Positions 38,744 to 47,452 of a DNA stretch of 64,000 nucleotides are shown piece by piece. The position numbers and the translations under genes are program-made. The first letter of the stretch is position 1, and each line of letters opens with the position of its first letter. Location: positions 1-64,000 of the forward strand of contig NZ_CP049887.1 in NCBI RefSeq assembly GCF_011304195.1. The letters run 5' to 3'. The notes beneath the pieces were generated by a model. That model saw nothing but the letters and a program-made list of their open reading frames with translations. It was not told the DNA's origin and searched no databases. The DNA is from Vagococcus hydrophili (GTDB lineage Bacteria; Bacillota; Bacilli; Lactobacillales; Vagococcaceae).

Positions 38744-39025
38744 ATGGCAAAATTAAAATGTCCATCTTGTAAGTCACCTAAAGTTCAACTAATAGATTCA
38801 CAAACAAACATTGAAAGTAAAAAATCAACTTCTTTAAACCTTAACCCATTAAAACCTTTCACAGTTTTTAATCACAAAGAGAAGAAAAAGAAAAAAACTT
38901 CTAGTGGAAAAGTAGCTCTTGGTGTAATGACCGGTGGAACTTCTTTACTTTTTACTGGAACTAAACAAAATAAAGGTAATGAATGGCATTGTACAAATTG
39001 TGGTAATGTTTGGAAAAGTAAATAA
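38744..39025 (+). CDS. Small zinc-ribbon protein (lysogeny module accessory gene)
   Basis: This 93-residue basic protein has two CxxC pairs at its ends (CPSCKSPKVQL near residue 6 and CTNCGNVWKSK at the C-terminus), with a Lys-rich centre and a GVMTGGTSLLFTG stretch. Two knuckles on one ribbon are likely. The ATG at 38744 is behind GGAGGAG. It has its own promoter and is flanked by hairpins on both sides. It is between immA and int, a common place for lysogenic conversion genes. No function can be named. Confidence 0.6.
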   Translation: MAKLKCPSCKSPKVQLIDSQTNIESKKSTSLNLNPLKPFTVFNHKEKKKKKTSSGKVALGVMTGGTSLLFTGTKQNKGNEWHCTNCGNVWKSK

Positions 39026-39032
39026 AAAAATA

Positions 39033-39068
39033 AGCACATCTCATCAGTTTGGCGACCGAAGATGTGCT
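39033..39068 (-). terminator. Leftward-facing terminator hairpin before int
   Basis: AGCACATCT (39033-39041) pairs with AGATGTGCT (39060-39068), nine pairs. The A-run (TAAATAAAAAAATA) on the left makes it a terminator for leftward reading only. Confidence 0.6.
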
Positions 39069-39084
39069 CAACATAAAAAAATTC

Positions 39085-39126
39085 CTATGCTAGATAGGCC
39101 TCTTTATTGTACCCATTTTAGCATAG
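39085..39126 (-). terminator. Inverted repeat over the int leader, leftward terminator-like
   Basis: CTATGCTA (39085-39092) pairs with TAGCATAG (39119-39126), just before the ribosome binding site of int. ATAAAAAAATT on its left gives a T-run on the minus strand. It could stop leftward transcription or influence int translation. Confidence 0.45.
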
Positions 39127-39141
39127 AAAGGAGAGAAAATC

Positions 39142-40389
39142 ATGGTTAAATATGAGAAATACAAGACAAAGGCAGGAAAGGATAAATGGAAATATAGTGG
39201 ATATTATGGTTTTGATGAAAAGACTGGTAAGAAGTTACAACCAAGAGGACGTGGATTTGATTCAAAAGCGGAAGCAAAACTGGATTATGAAAGAACTGTA
39301 GAAAACTACAAAAATGAAGCCCAACAAAAAATGAAACAAGATATTAAGTTCTCACAACTGCTCGAAGAATACTTAGAATACTATAAGCAAAGCGGAATTA
39401 AACCTGGTACTTATAAAAAATTTAAAGATGAAATGAATCGCTATGCTATTCCCTTACTCGGTAAAAAGTATGTGTCCAAAATTGATGTGGACGATTGCCA
39501 GGAAGCGTATGATGCACTAAGAAAGAAACGTAAAGACCATAGAAAGATTAAGAATCAAATAAAGACGGTTTTAGATTTTGGGATTACTAAACAATACATA
39601 ACCACTAATCCAATGGAGTATATTCTAATTAGTAAAGTTGAAACTAGGTATAAGAAAAGAAGGCTTGCTGCTTCTGAAAACTTCTATGAACCTCAACAAC
39701 TGATGACTTTTTTAGAAGCTTATAAAGAAGTTGAAGAATTTCATAAGTTCGTCTATTTCAGATTAATTGCTTTTACTGGGTTAAGACGTGGGGAAGCACT
39801 AGCTTTGTATGAAAGTGATGTAATTAGGAATAAAAAAGCTATTGATGTGAATAAAACGTTAGCTGAGGATGAAGATGGTAAAACTTATGTGGATCCATTT
39901 CCTAAAACTGAAGAATCAAATAATATAGTTTACCTAGATGATGATACTTACGATTATGTCATAGAACTGATTAATTTTAGAAATTCTTTCGAACAATACG
40001 GAAACACAACTTATATTTATAATAATGACTTTTTATTTCCAAGTCCTAAAACAGGAAAACATTATCACCGACAAGCTCCAAACGAATGGTTAAAAAACTT
40101 CTTTGACAGAAACGAAGATGAACTAAAACGACGTGGCATACATCGGATATCACCACACGGTTTTAGACATAGCCAAGCGACTTTATTATATGAATTAGGT
40201 GTTGACCCTAAAGATGCTCAATATCGTTTGAGACACGCCAACTTAAAAACGACGATGGATATTTACACACATATTTCTAAAGACCGCAAACGTGCGCCAA
40301 TCCTAAAGTTAGATGAATTTTCGGCTAATGGTGCAACATTTGGTGCAACCAAACAAGAAGAAACAAAAAAAGAGCGTCAAGAACGCTGA
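39142..40389 (+). CDS. int: Tyrosine-type phage integrase
   Basis: This 415-residue protein has an N-terminal arm-binding domain (KWKYSGYYGFDEKTGKK), a core-binding SAM-like domain (residues about 70-175), and a catalytic domain with Arg215 in TGLRRGEAL, His339 and Arg342 in SPHGFRHSQ, His365 in LRHANLKTT and the nucleophile Tyr375 in MDIYTHI. It recombines attP with attB. AAAGGAGAG precedes the ATG. Its end is only 31 bases from the stop of sufB, so the attachment site lies at the 3' end of sufB. The tail (TKQEETKKERQER) contains the suf terminator hairpin. Confidence 0.92.
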   Translation: MVKYEKYKTKAGKDKWKYSGYYGFDEKTGKKLQPRGRGFDSKAEAKLDYERTVENYKNEAQQKMKQDIKFSQLLEEYLEYYKQSGIKPGTYKKFKDEMNRYAIPLLGKKYVSKIDVDDCQEAYDALRKKRKDHRKIKNQIKTVLDFGITKQYITTNPMEYILISKVETRYKKRRLAASENFYEPQQLMTFLEAYKEVEEFHKFVYFRLIAFTGLRRGEALALYESDVIRNKKAIDVNKTLAEDEDGKTYVDPFPKTEESNNIVYLDDDTYDYVIELINFRNSFEQYGNTTYIYNNDFLFPSPKTGKHYHRQAPNEWLKNFFDRNEDELKRRGIHRISPHGFRHSQATLLYELGVDPKDAQYRLRHANLKTTMDIYTHISKDRKRAPILKLDEFSANGATFGATKQEETKKERQER

Positions 40390-40410
40390 TTTAACAACAC
40401 TCTTGACGCT
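40373..40410 (-). terminator. Terminator after sufB (leftward)
   Basis: AGCGTCAAGA (40373-40382) pairs with TCTTGACGCT (40401-40410), ten perfect pairs, and the minus strand continues CTTTTTTTG. It ends the suf operon at the right edge of the prophage and overlaps the last codons of int. Confidence 0.8.
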
Positions 40411-40420
40411 AGATATTCAA
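40390..40420. other. Prophage-chromosome junction region (attachment site expected)
   Basis: The int stop (40389) and the sufB stop (40421-40423) are 31 bases apart, so the right attachment site is here or in the last codons of sufB. The matching left copy is outside the window, so the core cannot be defined. The sufB C-terminus (GYEMEGSVG) looks complete. Confidence 0.6.
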
Positions 40421-41815
40421 TTATCCAACCGACCCTTCCATCTCATACCCAATAAGTCTATTCAACTCAACGGCATACTCCATTGGAAGTTCTTTCGTAA
40501 ATGGTTCAACAAATCCCATAACAATCATCTCTGTCGCTTCTGCTTCTGTTAAGCCACGACTCATTAGATAATACAATTGCTCTTCTGAGATTTTTGATAC
40601 TTTTGCCTCGTGTTCTAATGCCACGTGGCTATTGTGAATCTCGTTAAATGGTATCGTGTCACTCTTCGATAAAGCATCCATGATAATCGTGTCACATTCA
40701 ATATGCGAGATTGATCCTGGACTGTTTTTAGCAAAGGTTACTTGACCACGATAATTCACTTCGCCGCCGTCTTTAGCGATTGATTTTGAAACAATCGAGC
40801 TCGACGTGTTTGGTGCGTTGTGAATCATTTTTGCTCCTGTGTCTTGGATTTGGTTCGCTCCTGCAAAGGCAACGGATAACATCGTACCACGAGCGCCTTC
40901 TCCTTCTAGGTAAACACTTGGGTATTTCATCGTTGTCTTAGCACCTAAGTTACCGTCAATCCATTCGATGGTTGCGCCTTGTTCGGCTCTGGCACGTTTA
41001 GTTACTAAGTTATACACGTTATCAGACCAGTTTTGGATGGTTGTATAACGGCAATAAGCATCTTTTAAGGTAAAGATTTCAACGATGGCTGCATGTAAGC
41101 TATTGCTTGAATAGGTAGGTGCTGTACAGCCTTCTACGTAATGCACACTTGCGCCTTCGTCAACGACAATCAGTGTTCTCTCGAATTGACCTGTGTTTTC
41201 CGCATTGATACGGAAATAGGTTTGTAATGGCACATCTACTCGCACGCCTTTTGGTACATAGATGAAAGTTCCACCTGACCATACGGCTGAGTTTAGGGCT
41301 GCCAACTTGTTATCAGTTGGTGGCACTAATTTTGAGAAATATTGTTTGAATATTTCTGGGTACTCTTTTAAGGCTGTGTCTGTATCTGTAAAGACGATCC
41401 CTAATTTAGTGAATTCGTCTTTCATATTGTGGTAAACCACTTCTGATTCATACTGGGCAGAAGCGCCGGCTAAGTATTTACGCTCTGCTTCTGGAATCCC
41501 GATACGCTCAAAGGTTTCTTTGATTTTATCTGGCACATCATCCCAATCACGAGCTGGTTTATCACTTGGTTTTTGGTAGTATTTGATTTTTTCAAAGTCA
41601 ATGTCTGATAAATCTGGTCCCCATTTTTGCATTGGCATTTTGTTGAATGCTTCTAATGATTTTAAACGGAATTCCAGCATCCATTCTGGTTCTTCTTTTT
41701 GGGCTGAAATTTCTCTAACAACGTCTTCTGATAACCCTTCTCCTGTACTGAAGACTGGTTTGACGTCATCATGAAAACCAAATTTATATTCTTCTAATTC
41801 TGGTACTTCACTCAT
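40421..41815 (-). CDS. sufB: Fe-S cluster assembly protein SufB
   Basis: This 464-residue protein is SufB, the scaffold subunit on which Fe-S clusters form together with SufC and SufD. It has typical sections [75 protein letters not shown], and [23 protein letters not shown]. It is the last gene of the suf operon, six bases after sufU. The prophage is inserted at its 3' end, leaving the protein whole. Cytoplasmic. Confidence 0.95.
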   Translation of the reverse strand: MSEVPELEEYKFGFHDDVKPVFSTGEGLSEDVVREISAQKEEPEWMLEFRLKSLEAFNKMPMQKWGPDLSDIDFEKIKYYQKPSDKPARDWDDVPDKIKETFERIGIPEAERKYLAGASAQYESEVVYHNMKDEFTKLGIVFTDTDTALKEYPEIFKQYFSKLVPPTDNKLAALNSAVWSGGTFIYVPKGVRVDVPLQTYFRINAENTGQFERTLIVVDEGASVHYVEGCTAPTYSSNSLHAAIVEIFTLKDAYCRYTTIQNWSDNVYNLVTKRARAEQGATIEWIDGNLGAKTTMKYPSVYLEGEGARGTMLSVAFAGANQIQDTGAKMIHNAPNTSSSIVSKSIAKDGGEVNYRGQVTFAKNSPGSISHIECDTIIMDALSKSDTIPFNEIHNSHVALEHEAKVSKISEEQLYYLMSRGLTEAEATEMIVMGFVEPFTKELPMEYAVELNRLIGYEMEGSVG

Positions 41816-41820
41816 TTAGG

Positions 41821-42300
41821 TTACACTCCTTTTTCTTCAGTATGTATATGTCCTTCGACAGTTGTTTCGTTTTCTTGGATGATGCCGCGTTCTAAGGCTT
41901 TCCATGCTAGTGTGGCACATTTAATTCGTGCTGGAAATTTTGCAACGCCTGAAAGCATTCTGGCATCTCCTAGTTGTTTCTCATTTTCGATTTTTTCGCC
42001 TTGAACAAGTTCTAAAAAGTTTCCCACGATTTCAATGGCTTCTTTTTCTGTCTTGCCTTTAATTGCCATGGTCATCATGCTGGCACTTGCCATGCTAATC
42101 GAACAACCATGTCCATCAAATTTTACCTCTTGGATGATGCCATCTTCAATTTGCAAGTGCAATTGAATCACGTCGCCACAAGTTGGATTGTTTAATTCGA
42201 TTTGGCTTGTCGCCTCGTTTAAACTGCCCTTATTGTGGGGATGATTGGTATGATCCAAGATAACTTGGCGATATAAATTTTCTAATTTAGATAAAGCCAT
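41821..42300 (-). CDS. sufU: SufU, sulfur-transfer partner of SufS
   Basis: This 159-residue protein is a SufU of Gram-positive type: YRQVILDHTNHPHNKG, NPTCGDVIQL (Cys), DGHGCSISMASASMM (Cys) and RIKCATLAWKALE (Cys) provide the zinc ligands and the sulfur-accepting Cys. It takes persulfide from SufS for cluster building on SufBCD. The ATG at 42300 has AAAGGAG nine bases upstream. It overlaps the end of the disrupted sufS gene by 14 bases. Confidence 0.93.
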   Translation of the reverse strand: MALSKLENLYRQVILDHTNHPHNKGSLNEATSQIELNNPTCGDVIQLHLQIEDGIIQEVKFDGHGCSISMASASMMTMAIKGKTEKEAIEIVGNFLELVQGEKIENEKQLGDARMLSGVAKFPARIKCATLAWKALERGIIQENETTVEGHIHTEEKGV

Positions 42301-43518
42301 TAGCGAAAAACTCCTTTGTTGCAAGGATGGCTTCGACTAAACGATCAGCATCCTCTTTGGTATTGTATAAATAAAAACTGGCTCTAGCAGTTGATTGAAT
42401 GTTTAAATAATTAAGTAGTGGTTGAGCACAGTGATGTCCTGCTCGAACGGCTACTCCTTCCATATCAAGAGCTGTGGCTGTATCATGTGGGTGCACATCA
42501 TCTAGATTAAATGCAATCACTCCACTATGTTTTTTCGGATCATTAGGTCCATACACAGTTAAGCCATCAATCGCCAGTAACTTCGTAAGACATAATCCAC
42601 TAACTCTTGTTCATGTTGATGAATGTTATCCATGCCGATTTCTGTTAAGTAATCAATGGCACTTCCTAAAGCAATAGCTCCTGCGATGTTTGGTGTCCCT
42701 GCCTCAAATTTCCAAGGCAACTCTGACCACGTACTATGATCATGGTAGACAAAATCAATCATCTCCCCACCAAATTCGATAGGTTCCATTTTTTCTAGTA
42801 AGCTTTGTTTCCCGTAAAGAACGCCAATCCCCGTTGGTCCACACACCTTATGTCCACTAAAAGCATAAAAGTCTGCGTCTAAGTCAACGACATCGACTGG
42901 CATGTGAGGCACAGATTGCGCACCATCCACCACCATCACACCACCGACTTCATGAACCAAATGCGCTAGCTCCTTCACTGGGTTAGTGACACCTAAAACG
43001 TTTGACGCATGAGCTACTGATACAATTTTTGTGCGCTCATTGATTTTGTTTTTGGCATCTTCTAAATCTAGCTCGCCTTCTGGTGTTAAGTCAATATAAA
43101 CTAACTTAGCTCCTTGTCGTTTGGCTAATTCTTGCCACGTCACCACGTTTGAATGATGTTCCATTTGGGAAATCAGGATTTCATCTCCTTCATTCACAAA
43201 GGAATCACCAAAACTACGAGAAACCCAGTTAATCGATGTGGTCGTTCCTCTTGTAAAAAGAACTTCCTTCGTACTTTTCGCTCCGATAAACTGGCGCACT
43301 TTCTCTCTTGAAGCTTCATAACTTGATGTGGCTCTTTCAGCCAAAGTATGAACCCCACGATGAACATTGGCATTGTCATGTTCATAGAAATAAACCAATG
43401 AATCAATGACTTGTTTAGGCTTTTGACTGGTTGCCGCACTATCTAAATAAACTAAAGCTTCATCATTGACTTCTTGAAATAAAATCGGAAAATCATCTTT
43501 AATTTTTTTATCTAGCAT
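42287..43518 (-). pseudogene. sufS: sufS, cysteine desulfurase, split by a one-base frameshift
   Basis: Two adjacent frames together make SufS. The first (43518 to 42559) holds LDKKIKDDFPIL, the PLP section GAQSVPHMPVDV, then AFSGHKVCGPTG with the Lys near 224, and runs through QELVDYVL. The second (42556 to 42287) continues YGPNDPKKHSGVIAFN and holds the catalytic Cys in VRAGHHCAQP. Between them GTC TTA CGA AGT should read GTC TTA CxG AAG TTA, so one base is missing near 42585. The Lys and the Cys would lie on separate polypeptides. SufS is normally required in such bacteria, so a sequencing error is as likely as a mutation. Confidence 0.85.
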
Positions 43519-43519
43519 A

Positions 43520-44809
43520 TTAGTCAGCCAGCTTTCTATCAATCACTTTAACTAATTCTTCACGAACACTTTTCACTGGAATCGCTGTAATAACAGAACC
43601 TAAGAATCCTCTAGTAACAAGTCTTTCCGCCTCTTTTTGAGGCAAGCCACGACTCATTAAGTAGTACAATTCATCTGGATCTAAACGACCGGCACTGGCA
43701 GCATGCCCGGCAGTTACTTCAAATTCATCAATTAAAAGAATTGGGTTCGCATCTCCTCTTGCTTTATCTGAAAGCATTAAAACACGACTTTCTTGTTGCG
43801 CATCTGCTCCCTTAGCACCTTTTAGAATATGACCAATTCCGTTGAATGTTAAGGTTCCACGATCACGAATCACACCATGTTGTAAAATATTACCTATCGA
43901 ATGAGAGGCTTTATTAGTGACACGCGTATCAATTCCTTGAGTTTGACGACCTGAACTGATTGCCACAACTTTTACTTCTGAATGAGAGCCTTCGCCTACT
44001 AAATCAGAATCAAAATCAGCAATCACATCGCCATCATTCATAATACCTAATGCCCAATCAAGACTAGCATCACGCATGATGTAGCCACGACGGTTCATAT
44101 AAGTTGTAACGTCTTTACCTAAGCGATCAATCGCAGCAAATTTCACTTTTGAACCAGGTTTAGCAATGACTTCAACGACCATATTAGCGGATAGTTTTTC
44201 ACTTGTTTCCCCTTCAGATTGAAGTCTTTCAAGGTAAGTGATTTCACTGTTTTCCTCAGCCACGATTAAAACATGCTTAATCCAAGCACTATTGTCTTCC
44301 ATGTTTTGGAAGAATAATGATTCAAAGGTATCTTTAACCACTACATTTTTAGGCACATAAAGGAAAACTCCACCATTTAACATAGCAGCGTGGAAAGCTG
44401 TTAATTTATCTTCATTCATTGGCACAGCTTTTGTCATGAAGTATTTTTCAACTAGTTCACTATGTTCCTTCATGGCTGTAAAGATATCTGTAAATATGAC
44501 CCCTTGTTCTGATAATTCAACTGGCATTTGCTCATAAAGAGTGGTTGTACGTCCTTGAATAATCATTGGATTGTCTTCCATCTCATCAAAAGAAGGCATT
44601 ACTGGATTACCTAAAATCTCTTCGTTAAGGTTGCCCACATTCATTAGTGGCCAACGATGAATTTTCACTCGTTCAATATTAGGTAATTCTAATTCAGTCA
44701 ATTGTTTAGCTGCCTTAAGACGCAAATCAAGCATCCATTGTGGCTCTTCCTGACTTGCTGAAAATAAGGTAATGTCGTCAAGATAATCTTCGATATTAAA
44801 ATTTTTCAT
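43520..44809 (-). CDS. sufD: SufD, component of the SufBCD complex
   Basis: This 429-residue protein is SufD, which pairs with SufB and the ATPase SufC. It has [115 protein letters not shown]-like text at the C-terminus. It stands second in the operon, 19 bases after sufC. The stop is one base from the start of sufS. Confidence 0.93.
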   Translation of the reverse strand: MKNFNIEDYLDDITLFSASQEEPQWMLDLRLKAAKQLTELELPNIERVKIHRWPLMNVGNLNEEILGNPVMPSFDEMEDNPMIIQGRTTTLYEQMPVELSEQGVIFTDIFTAMKEHSELVEKYFMTKAVPMNEDKLTAFHAAMLNGGVFLYVPKNVVVKDTFESLFFQNMEDNSAWIKHVLIVAEENSEITYLERLQSEGETSEKLSANMVVEVIAKPGSKVKFAAIDRLGKDVTTYMNRRGYIMRDASLDWALGIMNDGDVIADFDSDLVGEGSHSEVKVVAISSGRQTQGIDTRVTNKASHSIGNILQHGVIRDRGTLTFNGIGHILKGAKGADAQQESRVLMLSDKARGDANPILLIDEFEVTAGHAASAGRLDPDELYYLMSRGLPQKEAERLVTRGFLGSVITAIPVKSVREELVKVIDRKLAD

Positions 44810-44828
44810 TTACCTTGTCTCCCTTCCT

Positions 44829-45602
44829 TTACGCCTCGTCCTCTTCAAAGTGGATGCCTAATTCTTCACTGATTCCTTTGTAACCCTCTGCTTCTAAGCG
44901 TTGTGCCAATTCAGCACCACCTGTTTTAACCACGCGACCCTCCATCATAATATGAACCACATCTGGCACGATATAGTTTAATAAACGTTGGTAGTGAGTG
45001 ATGATTAATGAACCAAAATTGTCTCCACGCATTTCGTTCACGCCTTTTGAAACCACTTGAAGGGCATCAATGTCAAGACCAGAGTCAATTTCATCTAAAA
45101 TCGCGAAAGTTGGTTCTAACATTAATAATTGTAAAATTTCATTACGTTTTTTCTCTCCACCAGAGAAGCCTTCGTTTAAGTAACGTTCTGCCATTTCTTC
45201 TGGCATATCTAATAAAGCCATTTTTTCATCTAGTTTATCAATGAAGTCCATCACTGATATTTTATCGTCTTCAGCACGTTTTGAATTGATCGCAGCGCGC
45301 ATAAATTCAGCATTGGTGATTCCTGGAATTTCACTTGGGTATTGAACAGCTAAAAATAGACCAGCACGAGCGCGCTCGTCAACTTCCATTTCTAAGACAT
45401 CTTCACCGTCTAAAAGAATTTCACCTTTAGTTACTGTGTAATTTGGATTTCCCATAATAGCAGCTGATAAGGTTGATTTACCAGTTCCATTTGGTCCCAT
45501 GATTGCGTGGATTTCACCTGTTTTCATGGTTAAGTTAACACCTTTTAAAATTTCTTTGTCTTCAATTGAGACATGTAAGTTTTTTATTTCTAAAACGGAC
45601 AT
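44829..45602 (-). CDS. sufC: SufC, Fe-S assembly ATPase
   Basis: This 257-residue ABC-type ATPase has Walker A GPNGTGKSTLSAAI near 35, the signature LNEGFSGGEKKRNEILQLL near 145, and Walker B PTFAILDEIDSGLD near 170. These are the marks of SufC. It drives SufBD. The ATG at 45602 has GGAGGG upstream and replaces a longer reading. It is the first gene of the suf operon, 50 bases from the promoter. Confidence 0.95.
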   Translation of the reverse strand: MSVLEIKNLHVSIEDKEILKGVNLTMKTGEIHAIMGPNGTGKSTLSAAIMGNPNYTVTKGEILLDGEDVLEMEVDERARAGLFLAVQYPSEIPGITNAEFMRAAINSKRAEDDKISVMDFIDKLDEKMALLDMPEEMAERYLNEGFSGGEKKRNEILQLLMLEPTFAILDEIDSGLDIDALQVVSKGVNEMRGDNFGSLIITHYQRLLNYIVPDVVHIMMEGRVVKTGGAELAQRLEAEGYKGISEELGIHFEEDEA

Positions 45603-45650
45603 TTTATTCCCTCCATTTGTTATATTCAAACACAATTTTCTACACCCTTT

Positions 45651-45679
45651 ATTCTAGCTCAATTGAGAATGAACTTCAA
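45651..45679 (-). promoter_or_regulatory. suf operon promoter
   Basis: On the minus strand TTGAAG (45674-45679) and TAGAAT (45651-45656) are 17 bases apart. The start of sufC follows about 50 bases downstream. No clear operator is evident near it. Confidence 0.6.
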
Positions 45680-45797
45680 TCGGTTTCACTTCGATATTTA
45701 TTTATATAATAATAACCATTAAATTATAATACACAAATGATAACTAGTATAAATAAAAAATACATTCTACTCTCTTTAATTCTCCCTAAATAAAGAA
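45680..45797. other. AT-rich intergenic region upstream of suf
   Basis: This part of the gap between the suf promoter and the terminator of the surface protein gene is very AT-rich and shows no gene. It may hold upstream elements of the suf promoter. Confidence 0.4.
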
Positions 45798-45834
45798 AAA
45801 AGCTTGTGATATTTTAAAAATATCAACAAGCTTA
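45798..45834 (-). terminator. Terminator of the surface protein gene
   Basis: AAGCTTGT with GATATTTT pairs with AAAATATC and ACAAGCTT, with one extra base, and T-rich sequence follows on the minus strand. It lies eight bases after the gene's stop. Confidence 0.75.
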
Positions 45835-45841
45835 TCTACTC

Positions 45842-47179
45842 TTATTTTCTTTTTTTAACTAAATATAAAATAGTGGTTCCTAAAACTGTAAAACTACCTA
45901 CTAATTGTGCTATTAATGAAGTTCTTTCATTTGTCTGAGGTAACTTCTTATTGACAGATGCGTAGGTTTTACCATTATCTTTATTTGCATTTCCAGTGTT
46001 AGTTGGTAAAATTTCAATCGCAAAAAAAGTAGGCGCTTTTGTCGGACGAGGACCTTCTGTTAAATCTTCTACATCAATATTTTTTAAATTATTTTCTTTT
46101 ATATATTCTTTTTTAAGTTCTGTAAGACCTTCTTCTGACAATTTAAAAATAGGTACAATAGTTGTCTTACCTGCTTTTAATGCTTTAAACTCTCCATTTT
46201 CATTCATCTCAATAAATTCATTTTTAATTGGAGTAAACTTGCCAATGTATTTAATATCATACTTATATTTCACAGTAACTTGGCCTGTTTCTCCAACTGA
46301 TAATTTCGTTTTATTGATTGTATAGTTTTCAAATACTCCCATATTAATTAATGGAATTTCAATCTGAATCAGCGGTCTAACATCTTTCTGAATAAAAACA
46401 ATCTCATCTTCTTTAATATTATCATGTCCTGATTGTTTAATATAAGCTTGCTTAATTTCTTTTAATGATCCCTCAGAAATAATAAATTCAGGAGATAATA
46501 CTGCTTTACTATTAGGTTTTAAAGCAGTCACTTCACCAGTAGTACTAAGTTGTAAATATTTATCAGAGAAGTTTTTAAATTCACCTTTAAGTTCCACTCC
46601 CAATATGGGTGCTACCTTAATTGTTTCTTTATTACCAACTTCTAATTTCTTTTGATTAAAAATAAATTGAGGTGTAATATCTATTTTATGTTCTGATTTT
46701 TGAGTTGAATCCACAATCTCAATTGGAATCAATTGAAGATTTTCTCTAACTACAAATTCAATATCCTCTTCTTTGATATTCTCATTACCTGGTTGTTTAA
46801 TGTAAGCTTGTTTAATTTCTTTTTTCGTTTTTTCTGACATTTTAAATGTCGGTGCAATCTTAGTCTTTCCTACTTTTAATGATTTAACTTCACCAGTTTC
46901 AGAAACTTTAACCAAATCATTTTCATTAACTAATCCAAATGTACCTTCTAACTCAACACCCATGATTGGAGATACATGTAATTGTGTACTTTTTCCAAGT
47001 TCAATTTTACTTTGATCGATTGAATAACTTTCTTTGACATCAATTTTCACCTTGTTATTTTGTACATCCTCAGTTTTTTCTGGCTTACTAATCTCATCTT
47101 TTACCAAGTTTTCGGCGTAAGCAGTTGCTGAAAATAAAAGTGTTCCTCCTAAAATAAGGCCAAATAAACTCTTTTTCAT
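45842..47179 (-). CDS. Cell-wall-anchored surface protein with three repeats (LPQTN motif)
   Basis: This 445-residue protein has a signal peptide (residues 1-22, LFGLILGGTLLFSATAYA), three related repeats of about 110-120 residues, and a sorting signal: LPQTNE near 413, a hydrophobic stretch and KKRK at the end. In each repeat a segment like SKIELGKSTQLHVSPIMGVELEG, a TGEVKSLKVGKTKIAP unit (as in bacterial Ig-like group 2 domains) and EIKQAYIKQPGNENIKEED recur. Sortase would fix it to peptidoglycan. Adhesion or scaffolding is the usual role of such proteins; the partner is unknown. AGGAGGAG precedes the ATG. Confidence 0.85.
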   Translation of the reverse strand: MKKSLFGLILGGTLLFSATAYAENLVKDEISKPEKTEDVQNNKVKIDVKESYSIDQSKIELGKSTQLHVSPIMGVELEGTFGLVNENDLVKVSETGEVKSLKVGKTKIAPTFKMSEKTKKEIKQAYIKQPGNENIKEEDIEFVVRENLQLIPIEIVDSTQKSEHKIDITPQFIFNQKKLEVGNKETIKVAPILGVELKGEFKNFSDKYLQLSTTGEVTALKPNSKAVLSPEFIISEGSLKEIKQAYIKQSGHDNIKEDEIVFIQKDVRPLIQIEIPLINMGVFENYTINKTKLSVGETGQVTVKYKYDIKYIGKFTPIKNEFIEMNENGEFKALKAGKTTIVPIFKLSEEGLTELKKEYIKENNLKNIDVEDLTEGPRPTKAPTFFAIEILPTNTGNANKDNGKTYASVNKKLPQTNERTSLIAQLVGSFTVLGTTILYLVKKRK

Positions 47180-47320
47180 ATTACTCCTCCTAATTAAATG
47201 AATTAATAATCTAATTGTACCATTTTTTAAACTAATTTTTATTATTTGATAATAAAATATTTAATTTCTCTTTATCCATTAAAACCAAATGATAAATATA
47301 ATATTTTTCTCTTTTTCCGA

Positions 47321-47349
47321 TTGTCTTTTCACATAAATACTAGGATAAT
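47321..47349 (+). promoter_or_regulatory. Promoter of the peptidase/transporter cluster
   Basis: TTGTCT (47321-47326) and GATAAT (47344-47349) are 17 bases apart on the plus strand. The transcript has a leader of about 100 bases before the peptidase gene at 47453, with no gene visible in it. Confidence 0.5.
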
Positions 47350-47452
47350 AGGTTTGTAAACTGTTGAACAACAAAATACTCTGTTGAGGCAATGATTTGA
47401 AAGGAGCGCATCAACTTACTTGTGAATATAATAACAATAGAGGAGCTATATC

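Noticed and set aside
38934-39149. Rightward 71-codon frame overlapping the zinc-ribbon gene and int start
   Set aside because: It is the zinc-ribbon gene in another phase and runs through two hairpins; the start lacks a binding site.
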